A stretch of 8,027 bases of DNA from NCBI GenBank assembly GCA_016789785.1, contig JAEUQE010000316.1, forward strand, positions 1-8,027, in the 5' to 3' direction. Positions 1 to 4,794 of the stretch are shown piece after piece. The DNA comes from Bryobacterales bacterium. Its GTDB lineage: Bacteria > Acidobacteriota > Terriglobia > Bryobacterales > Bryobacteraceae. How positions within the stretch are numbered: position 1 is the first letter of the stretch; each line of letters starts with the position of its first letter. The notes beneath the pieces are model-generated. The model made no database searches. It was not told the origin of the DNA and saw nothing but the letters and a program-made list of their open reading frames with translations. Made by a program: the position numbers and the translations under genes.

Positions 1-398
1 TCCGACATGGCGCCGAAGATGGGATGCTCGCGAAACGAGAAGTCTCGGGTGCTGGCGGTGTAGCGGTCGAGGACGGCGAGGAGTTTGCGGCGGTCGGCCT
101 CGAAATCGGTGGATGGGGCCGTTCCGCCTTTCTCCTGGTCGACTTCGTCGCGAGTGGGTACCCCTTTCATCCAGGGGAGCGGAAGATAGAGCGCCAGCCA
201 CTTGATGATCCTGCTGCGCTGACTTACTGGAGGAGTCCCGCGGAGTCCCATGACACTCAGATAACTGTCCGTGAGGTGACACATCATCTGCTGGGGCGTC
301 ATCCGGCCCCACTGGCGCGGCGAATCGGGGCGCAGACGCGCGATGCGGCCGCGGATTTCGGCGGCTTTCGCGGGATCGGAGAGGCTTGCCAGCGGCAT
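1..398 (-). CDS. DUF1569 / DinB-superfamily protein, C-terminus cut by window edge
   Basis: Reading the minus strand from an ATG at 398 gives 132 uninterrupted codons that run off the left edge, so the C-terminus is missing. The product begins MPLASLSDPAKAAEIRGRI and carries family-like stretches: RPDSPRQWGRMTPQQMMCHL (residues 23-42), LPLPWMKGVPTRDEVDQEKG in the middle, and FREHPIFGAMS at the visible end. Family knowledge: DUF1569 proteins belong to the DinB four-helix bundle superfamily, where the His of the CHL motif (His41 here) is a usual metal-ligand position; the enzymatic role is generally unknown. The start is uncertain: no ribosome binding site lies before 398, whereas a good AAGGA site precedes an ATG at 426 in a different frame (see findings). 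An open frame on the opposite strand is its shadow. Family assignment is fairly secure; function is not. Confidence 0.85.
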   Translation of the reverse strand, partial: MPLASLSDPAKAAEIRGRIARLRPDSPRQWGRMTPQQMMCHLTDSYLSVMGLRGTPPVSQRSRIIKWLALYLPLPWMKGVPTRDEVDQEKGGTAPSTDFEADRRKLLAVLDRYTASTRDFSFREHPIFGAMS

Positions 399-620
399 CA
401 CCAGTAAGTTTAGCGTATCCCATCATTGTGAATCCTTTTTTGCTTGAATAAGTGGCGGACCGGCGCTAGCGACGGCCACGTTTCGGCGGCAAGGAGAAGA
501 TCGGAGACACTGCTCGTGATGGAGCGGTGAAGTGGAGACCGGTGGACGGGGTGGCTGGCGTGTTTTCGTGGATCGGATTGATGTGATTTCTCCTCGAAAT
601 GGGATTCGTTCCGGCGATTT

Positions 621-1295
621 TCAAGCGGCTCTGGTGTGGCGTGGGTTTGTTTGGTTGGCGGGATCGAGGTCGGCACGGTAGCCGGGCTCGCCGGGCAGCG
701 GACCTTCCATCATTGCGTGAAGTGCCTGTTTTGCCTTGAGTTGCTCGATCTGCTGCCTATCGCGCATGTGTTGGTGATAGAGCCGCATGGTGGGGCCGAG
801 GTCGGCGAGTCCTGGAAAACGTTCGTGAGCATTGTGCTGTTCGCGAAGGACACGCTCGGACTGGAGTTTGCGGAGTTCGCGCATGGCGGCTTGCATGGCT
901 GAGCGGTTCTGATTGAAGTAGCGCTGATAGAGAAGGTAGTCCTTGCGCGTGTCGGGGTCGGCGAGCGGGTCGGCGCCTCGGGAGTCGGCTTCACGGCCGA
1001 GTTCTTCCATGAGGATCTGCGCGCGTTCCATGTTGAAGCGCGCGTTGCGGAGTTGGAGGAGGGAGTCTTCTTCGAGGAAGCCGACGGGGCGGATGGACTG
1101 CCGGTATTCGTCTTCGATCTCGGCGAGGAGGGGCCGGAGGTGTTCGGGGCAGAAGAACTTCGCGCCGGAGAGTCCGTGTTTACGGGCGTTCTGAGAGGCC
1201 TTTTCCTTGCCGTCGGCGGAGGTGGGGCCGGTGGATTTTTGTGCATTGGCGGCATTGGCCGCGAGTTTCGCTGCGGAAGTCGTGAAATTGTCCAT
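621..1295 (-). CDS. uncharacterised protein with STGP...GK...NARKHGL N-terminal motif
   Basis: This 224-aa soluble protein starts at 1295, chosen because AAGGAG (minus strand, 1303-1308) sits seven bases upstream; the frame stays open upstream to 1628 but that extension shows nothing recognisable. Residues 8-17 are Ala/Asn-rich, followed by NAQKSTGPTSADGK (about 17-30) and SQNARKHGL (about 34-42). From memory, this N-terminal signature recurs in uncharacterised, often multi-copy proteins of Acidobacteria and some other soil bacteria. The rest is highly charged and predicted helical, rich in Gln, Arg and Glu (for example RNARFNMERAQILMEELGRE), which could form coiled coils. The C-terminus is Pro/Gly-rich and basic. 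There is no signal peptide, membrane segment or catalytic motif. The basic motif could bind nucleic acid, but that is a guess. It lies 222 bp upstream of, and on the same strand as, the DUF1569 gene; nothing ties them functionally. Confidence 0.85.
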   Translation of the reverse strand: MDNFTTSAAKLAANAANAQKSTGPTSADGKEKASQNARKHGLSGAKFFCPEHLRPLLAEIEDEYRQSIRPVGFLEEDSLLQLRNARFNMERAQILMEELGREADSRGADPLADPDTRKDYLLYQRYFNQNRSAMQAAMRELRKLQSERVLREQHNAHERFPGLADLGPTMRLYHQHMRDRQQIEQLKAKQALHAMMEGPLPGEPGYRADLDPANQTNPRHTRAA

Positions 1296-1302
1296 GGAAG
1301 TG

Positions 1303-1308
1303 CTCCTT
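1303..1308 (-). promoter_or_regulatory. ribosome binding site AAGGAG
   Basis: The minus strand reads AAGGAG seven bases before the ATG at 1295. It decides the start of the 224-aa protein in favour of 1295 over the longer frame beginning at 1628. Confidence 0.75.
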
Positions 1309-1470
1309 GTTGGGATTTGGAGGGATTGCCTCCGATTCGACCGTAGCATGGGGCCTGCGGGTGTCTGGCCGGATTTGAGCGATCGGCGTTGCAAACAAGA
1401 GAGATCGAGTTCGGGAAGTGCGGTGAACGCAGAAGGTTGGGTGTTCAGATCTGTAGTGTAGTCGTGTGCG

Positions 1471-1489
1471 CGGAGGAGCGCGCTCTCCG
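1471..1489. repeat. imperfect palindrome around GAGCGCGCTC
   Basis: The perfect 10-bp palindrome GAGCGCGCTC (1476-1485) is flanked by CGGA and TCCG, with a single unpaired G at 1475. It lies about 180 bp upstream of the start of the minus-strand 224-aa gene, so it could be an operator or simply a stable hairpin. No similar copy was seen elsewhere in the window. Confidence 0.4.
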
Positions 1490-1559
1490 GCGATGAACTT
1501 GCGCGGGCGACTGGCGCACCACACACCCGGGATCTCCAGCCGTACCAGGACTTCTGGAA

Positions 1560-1572
1560 CCACTGCCAGTGG
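1560..1572. repeat. 13-bp palindrome CCACTG-C-CAGTGG
   Basis: Perfect 6-bp arms surround one central base. It lies about 265 bp upstream of the minus-strand gene start. This could be a dimeric regulator site; the evidence is symmetry only. Confidence 0.3.
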
Positions 1573-1720
1573 CACTGCGTCCAAAATCCGGTGAACGGAA
1601 CACTCGCTCCCGCAGCCTCGCAAGGCATCGGTGGCTATTTCACGCGTTTTCAGAACTGAAAAGGAGTAAGTCGATATTGTGGACCATGCTTTGATAGGAG
1701 TAATCCGAGGCGTTTGGTCG

Positions 1721-1780
1721 ATGTGCGCCGTTTTACGCACCATGGGTGTGCGAGAATGCTCAGCGATTATCGATATACAG
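1721..1780 (+). repeat. imperfect direct repeat, left copy
   Basis: This copy runs from ATGTGCG (1721-1727) through TTT and ACGC to GCTCAGCGATTATCG (1758-1772). The last 15 bases are identical at 3083-3097, and the ATGTGCG...TTT.ACGC...ATG order is kept at 3043-3063 with small indels between. The core includes the odd palindrome CGATTATCG. The two copies bracket about 1.3 kb that contains one gene. They could be element ends, recombination scars or duplicated regulatory sites. Confidence 0.5.
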
Positions 1781-1791
1781 TTGTTGTCTCT

Positions 1792-1859
1792 ATCCTGTAA
1801 GCCCGTGCTTGCGATTCGACGGCCAGAAGCATGAGTGCCTGATTAGGGCCCGACAGGAT
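1792..1859. other. nested hairpin element, possible structured RNA
   Basis: Three stems nest inside one another over 68 bases. ATCCTGT (1792-1798) pairs with ACAGGAT (1853-1859), GCCC (1801-1804) with GGGC (1846-1849), and GTGCTT (1805-1810) with AAGCAT (1827-1832, one G-T wobble). It lies in a gene-free region about 300 bp before the exported-protein gene. It is not a tRNA: there is no T-arm consensus before the 3' outer strand and the stem order is wrong. No run of T follows, so it is not a standard terminator either. It may be a structured leader or small RNA, or chance. Confidence 0.35.
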
Positions 1860-2154
1860 CTCGATCATGGACAAGTCACCTGTAGTTGCCAGAAGTTAAG
1901 CAGTTGATCGCGAGCGTAAGAAGGGCGATTCCTTTTCTTTTGACGCGAACGCTGAGCACGCACCCGCGAAATGGACACCTCCCGTTGGCAGGTACTTGGA
2001 GGAGGGAACCACTTAGTACGGAGTAGTTACGAGCTTTGCTGGCGCCGTGAGCGAGCTAAACAAGCGCCTGTCCCGCGTAACGCACAAGGAGTTGGGCGAT
2101 GTGGGTTTTCGCAATCGGCGACTGAGACCGTGTCGTGTTGAGTGGGGTATTCCA

Positions 2155-2682
2155 ATGATCCGAATTTATGTAACGGTTGTAACTTTCCTGATCGCGGGCG
2201 GGCCGCCGATGTTCGTTCTTGCCCAACCGGCCGTTCCCTCGGGACAAAAGGCACTGACCAACCTGTTGCCGCCCGATCATGCCGGACTGTACCGGCAGTT
2301 TTTCTACTTTCATCACGGTCTTTCGAATTGGCTCGCGACGACGAAGGCGCGGAGGTCACCGAATGAGGCCGTCGATTTAGACCGAAAGGCGGCTGCGGTA
2401 CTGCGAATGACGCCGGGAGAACATCAACAGGTTGCGACCATCACTGCCGCGGTAGGGGCGGAGTTGCGTGCGATCGAACGGAAGGAGCAGGCCCACGCGA
2501 ACATGCGGGCCCGATACGAAATGCCCCCTGTGGCGAGCATGGTCCAGCAGTTCGAGGCGGAGAAGGCAGACGCAGTGAATCGGGGCACGGCGAGGCTGAG
2601 GGCGCTGCCTCCCGGGATATGGAGGGCAACACAAGACTACATCAATGGCGACTTCCGCGTCGCTGATCGCAGCGTGCCATAA
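2155..2682 (+). CDS. small exported helical protein of unknown function
   Basis: The 175-aa product starts with a plausible Sec signal peptide: a short basic start (MIRIY), a hydrophobic core, and likely cleavage after VLA (residue 23) before QPAVPSG. The start at 2155 is chosen because it puts the signal peptide at the N-terminus; an in-frame GTG at 2047 adds 36 unrelated residues. The mature part has an aromatic stretch YRQFFYFHHGLSNWL (about 46-60), then long charged helices with a MTPGEHQQV step (85-93), and a conserved-looking end with LRALPPGIWRATQDYI. This arrangement recalls small periplasmic helical proteins of the Spy/LTxxQ kind and similar uncharacterised exported proteins of Bryobacterales, but no diagnostic LTxxQ motif is present, so this stays a resemblance. 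The ribosome binding site is weak. The gene stands alone between two gene-poor stretches and within the pair of direct repeats at 1721 and 3043. Confidence 0.75.
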   Translation: MIRIYVTVVTFLIAGGPPMFVLAQPAVPSGQKALTNLLPPDHAGLYRQFFYFHHGLSNWLATTKARRSPNEAVDLDRKAAAVLRMTPGEHQQVATITAAVGAELRAIERKEQAHANMRARYEMPPVASMVQQFEAEKADAVNRGTARLRALPPGIWRATQDYINGDFRVADRSVP

Positions 2683-2847
2683 CCGAAGCTGTTCTGTATC
2701 ACCACGCGCCTCGAAGTCGGCAGAAGATTGATGATATGTGTGCCGAAGGGTACCTCACGAATCCCACGCGGCTTCGCTAGAGAGACGAAGTCGCAACCCG
2801 CTGTGGAATCGGCAGCCTAACAACACCGGTTTTCGGAGGAATGGGGG

Positions 2848-2865
2848 GCACCATTGGAATGGTGC
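2848..2865. repeat. 18-bp inverted repeat GCACCATT-GG-AATGGTGC
   Basis: Two perfect 8-bp arms are separated by GG, with CAACA (2821-2825) and TGTTG (2866-2870) forming a further offset pair. No T-run follows, so it is a poor terminator. It could be an operator or cruciform site between the exported-protein gene and the five-gene unit. Confidence 0.4.
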
Positions 2866-3042
2866 TGTTGTAGGATCACGAGGCCCTGCATTCTGCGCGG
2901 GTCGAAACCCTGAAAGTGGCTTCCCGGCGGTATAACTGCGGTGGGCCAGGCCAGAGCCCCAAAAATCCACTTAAGTGCCCTCTAGCTAGCTAGGTTGAGA
3001 AGGTCCAGAAAGAGTCAGGGGTAAAGCCTGCAATGCTGCTTC

Positions 3043-3102
3043 ATGTGCGTGATTTCACGCCGATGAGTGCGGGATGTCCAGCGCTCAGCGATTATCGGTA
3101 GA
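3043..3102 (+). repeat. imperfect direct repeat, right copy
   Basis: This is the partner of 1721-1780. It shares ATGTGCG at its left end and the 15-base identical core GCTCAGCGATTATCG at 3083-3097. This copy also forms a small hairpin, GCGTGA-TT-TCACGC (3047-3060), where the left copy has GTGCG...CGCAC at the same place. It ends about 110 bp before the promoter candidate of the five-gene unit. Confidence 0.5.
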
Positions 3103-3191
3103 GAACTTCGGGTCTGTGTTCCTAATCCACCGGCAATCCAGAGTCCACTGCGCAGAACCTGTCGAAATCACAACTGCCCGATTTTTTTAGT

Positions 3192-3210
3192 CTCCATCCT
3201 GGAGTTTCTT
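3192..3210 (+). terminator. weak terminator-like hairpin CTCCA-TCC-TGGAG plus TTTCTT
   Basis: A 5-bp stem with a 3-base loop is followed by TTTCTT, directly before the promoter candidate. The stem is short, so it may be only a weak stop for upstream transcription or chance. Confidence 0.25.
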
Positions 3211-3211
3211 G

Positions 3212-3240
3212 TTGACGATGTAGCGATTCCGTGTTAACCT
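3212..3240 (+). promoter_or_regulatory. sigma-70-like promoter candidate for the five-gene unit
   Basis: TTGACG (3212-3217) is a near-consensus -35 box. After exactly 17 bases comes TAACCT (3235-3240), a poor -10 box (3 of 6) but preceded by TG in the extended -10 position. Transcription would begin about 55-60 bases before the ATG at 3306, ahead of a strong ribosome binding site. Confidence 0.45.
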
Positions 3241-3292
3241 CAGCCTGCTGGCGTTGAATCGTCCATACGCATAACCAAAAAGCGCGCTATGC

Positions 3293-3300
3293 AAGGAGGT
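3293..3300 (+). promoter_or_regulatory. strong ribosome binding site AAGGAGGT
   Basis: A near-perfect Shine-Dalgarno sequence with five bases before the ATG at 3306. It is clearly the strongest in the window and suggests that the first gene is translated at a higher level than the rest of the unit. Confidence 0.8.
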
Positions 3301-3305
3301 CCGAA

Positions 3306-3563
3306 ATGATCTTTTCGCATCGGACCAAGTCCTTAATCCAAGGAGTTGCCTTGGTAGTTTCCGGAATCAGTGCGGTGCAGCTCTGGCATCCTCCGTCTTC
3401 GGCTCGCGCCATGCCGGATTCAGACTACTGCTGCCACACATACCTCTCGTCGGTCGATTGCAGTGGGGCTCCTGCTTGTCCCCAGAGCTTTGGGATCTGC
3501 GATCTCACATGTCCAGACCCCCCGAGTGAAATCTACAAATGGCGCTGCTATTGCTGGTGCTAA
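3306..3563 (+). CDS. exported cysteine-rich mini-protein, unrecognised family
   Basis: The 85-aa product has a Sec-type signal peptide: a basic start with H5, R6 and K8, a hydrophobic stretch about 10-27, and an A-x-A cleavage site ARA at 33-35. The mature part is about 50 residues with nine cysteines (42, 43, 52, 58, 65, 69, 81, 83, 85) and ends in WRCYCWC. Nine is odd, so at least one thiol would stay free or join another molecule, cofactor or crosslink. The start is fixed by AAGGAGGT five bases upstream. It is first in a five-gene unit whose third gene is a membrane-anchored thioredoxin, a likely partner for making or reshuffling its disulfides. I do not recognise the family. Possibilities are a disulfide-rich structural or toxin-like peptide, a metal-binding peptide, or a post-translationally modified redox subunit; the sequence does not decide. 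Confidence 0.8.
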   Translation: MIFSHRTKSLIQGVALVVSGISAVQLWHPPSSARAMPDSDYCCHTYLSSVDCSGAPACPQSFGICDLTCPDPPSEIYKWRCYCWC

Positions 3564-3611
3564 TCGGTCTGCATTGGACAACCCTGGTCAGACCCCAGAA
3601 GTTCATCCGTT

Positions 3612-4205
3612 ATGATCACACTCACACTTCTCACGCTGATGAGTTCGGGATTGCTTGCTGAAAACGTGATGTCTGAGTACAGTCATCTGCGTTCACTTCT
3701 AAATAGTCCGAAAGAGGCAGGGCCCACGAGAGAGATGTTAGTTGCTGTGGAGTCCAGCGCTCGACAACTACTATCTCGCCCCCGACCACACGATGTGAGC
3801 GATGCGGCCTGGGCCTCAATTCAAGCCACGGCCTACAAAGGGCTGGGCTGGCACTCCATGCGATCAGGGAACTTCACAACAGCGCAGCAGCATTTCTCCC
3901 GCGCGTTGGCCCTGAACCCAAATGATGGTCGACTTTCTTATTGGACTGCCTACAGCATAAAGGAGGAAGGCAAGCCAGGCTGGCAGAGTGCTTCAATTTA
4001 CCACTATGTTCGCGCGGCTGTCTACGACGGCCTCGAAGCTCTCTCTAATGGTCAGCGCGCGGGTGTTCTGGATTTCGCACAAAGGGCCTACACCCACCAC
4101 CATGGGCACGACCCAGATGGATTCGACGAACTTAAGAACCTCTGCCGCCGTCTTCCTATTCCGCCGCCCACTTTTCATATTCCGAGCAAGGCCGAACGAG
4201 ACTAG
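3612..4205 (+). CDS. exported TPR protein
   Basis: The 197-aa product begins with a short hydrophobic leader (residues 1-16, ending LLA before ENVMSEY) that lacks the usual positive charge, so export is probable but not certain. Residues about 72-105 form one good tetratricopeptide repeat (LGWHSMRSGNFTTAQQHF, then SRALALNPND). The following YWTAYSIKEEGK, SIYHYVRAAVYDG (128-140) and RAYTHHHG, and the closing PIPPPTFHIPSKAE, match from memory the C-terminal tail of many acidobacterial TPR proteins (FHFARAA.YDG...AYT.YHG...FPP..F.I.S). TPRs bind other proteins; no catalytic residues are evident. It lies 48 bp after the Cys-rich gene and in the same frame, with only that gene's TAA between. The ribosome binding site is weak, so translation may be coupled. 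Role inferred: scaffold or assembly partner for the exported products of this unit. Confidence 0.8.
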   Translation: MITLTLLTLMSSGLLAENVMSEYSHLRSLLNSPKEAGPTREMLVAVESSARQLLSRPRPHDVSDAAWASIQATAYKGLGWHSMRSGNFTTAQQHFSRALALNPNDGRLSYWTAYSIKEEGKPGWQSASIYHYVRAAVYDGLEALSNGQRAGVLDFAQRAYTHHHGHDPDGFDELKNLCRRLPIPPPTFHIPSKAERD

Positions 4206-4253
4206 GATGTGAAGGGCATACGCGCCTGATATTGATTCCCCGCTGGAGGGCCC

Positions 4254-4772
4254 ATGTTGCAGGGATTGCTTAGGAGTGTTCCGATAGGGATTACTTTGCT
4301 CTCTCTCCTGTTCAACGTCCTTCTCTTGAAGGAATTGCAGCGTCTCCGCTCCTACGCTGCAGGAACGACATCAATTGACCCAAAGCTAGAGATGTTCACG
4401 CCTGAAGGCCGCGCCGTATCGGTCACGCTCTCACAAGACCGTCCCTCGGTATTGTATGTTTTCAGCGCGAACTGTGTTTGGTGTAAACGCAACGCTTCAG
4501 CATTCGAATCTCTTTATCGACAAACGTCAAATCGATTCGATTTTATCTTCCTTGACGCTGGCGAGGAGCCGGCATCCTACGCTGCAGAGCACAGGCTTCC
4601 GATACCTGTGTACACCAAACTCGACCCACGCACGTTTGCGCTCTTAAGACTTGGAAGCACGCCTATGACAATTGTCCTGTCCCCGCGAGGTGACGTTCTG
4701 AAACGGTGGCTAGGTGCATACTCGGGTGCTAACAAGAGGGACGTCGAGAAGTTCTTTGGTGCTGCGCTGTAA
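4254..4772 (+). CDS. membrane-anchored thioredoxin-like protein (TlpA/MauD-like)
   Basis: The 172-aa product has an N-terminal membrane anchor (residues about 9-25, with K26 and R30/R32 after it), which would place the rest outside the cytoplasmic membrane. The thioredoxin fold is shown by the strand SVLYVFSA (65-72), the active site C74-V-W-C77, the following helix KRNASAFESLY, the strand FDFIFLD (95-101), and STPMTIVLSPRGDVLKRWLG (135-154), where Thr136-Pro137 is the cis-proline position. Both catalytic cysteines are present, so it should carry out thiol-disulfide exchange in the periplasm. GGAGGG lies only three bases before the ATG, a tight spacing. It follows the TPR gene by 48 bp. The neighbouring nine-cysteine peptide is the obvious candidate substrate, as MauD is linked to the Cys-rich MauA subunit in methylamine dehydrogenase clusters; that is an analogy, not homology shown here. 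Confidence 0.88.
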   Translation: MLQGLLRSVPIGITLLSLLFNVLLLKELQRLRSYAAGTTSIDPKLEMFTPEGRAVSVTLSQDRPSVLYVFSANCVWCKRNASAFESLYRQTSNRFDFIFLDAGEEPASYAAEHRLPIPVYTKLDPRTFALLRLGSTPMTIVLSPRGDVLKRWLGAYSGANKRDVEKFFGAAL

Positions 4773-4794
4773 GCTGAACTTCTATTCTACTCAC

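Larger units (their letters stand above)
1296..2154. other. gene-poor stretch with palindromes and repeats
   Basis: About 860 bp without a gene I can support. Long frames are open on the minus strand up to 1628 and 1743, as expected by chance at this GC content; neither has a recognisable motif or a better start than the one at 1295. The stretch does contain an imperfect palindrome (1471-1489), a perfect odd palindrome (1560-1572), one arm of a direct repeat (1721-1780) and a nested hairpin element (1792-1859). A GTG at 2047 could extend the downstream exported protein, but the added residues are not signal-peptide-like. Confidence 0.5.
2683..3305. other. gene-poor stretch upstream of the five-gene unit
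   Basis: About 620 bp with no gene I can support; short open frames here have no recognisable motif or binding site. It holds an 18-bp hairpin sequence (2848-2865), the self-complementary CTAGCTAGCTAG (2982-2993), the right copy of the direct repeat (3043-3102), a run of seven T (3182-3188), a weak terminator-like hairpin (3192-3210), the promoter candidate (3212-3240) and a strong ribosome binding site (3293-3300). Confidence 0.5.

Noticed and set aside
24..407. Plus-strand open frame of 127 codons over the DUF1569 gene
   Set aside because: It is antisense to a frame with clear family motifs and has no recognisable sequence of its own.
508..529. Hairpin CACTGCTC / GAGCGGTG as terminator of the minus-strand 224-aa gene
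   Set aside because: The stem has a wobble pair, lies 90 bp beyond the stop, and no run of T follows on the minus strand.
636..1461. Several plus-strand frames and a second minus frame over 710-1255
   Set aside because: All overlap the 224-aa minus-strand gene, which has a family motif and ribosome binding site; the others are low-complexity shadows of high-GC coding DNA.
1180..1743. Minus-strand frame of 187 codons, including LAVVPEVLVRLEIPGVWCAS
   Set aside because: Part of it reads protein-like, but it overlaps the supported gene, has no binding site I can see and matches nothing I recognise; the open frame may be chance.
1792..1859. tRNA, because of the 7-bp outer stem followed by two bases and a 4-bp stem
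   Set aside because: The 4-bp stem closes next to the outer stem rather than as a D-arm, and there is no anticodon arm or GTTC T-loop.
2738..2970. Short open frames on both strands between the exported-protein gene and the five-gene unit
   Set aside because: No ribosome binding site, no recognisable motif, and they overlap each other on opposite strands.
2982..2993. CTAGCTAGCTAG as a possible insertion or binding site
   Set aside because: It is a simple tetranucleotide repeat that is self-complementary by composition; no duplication or element border is visible next to it.
3370..3615. Overlapping plus-strand frame of 81 codons across the Cys-rich gene
   Set aside because: It is a shadow in another frame; the Cys-rich frame has the signal peptide and the near-perfect ribosome binding site.
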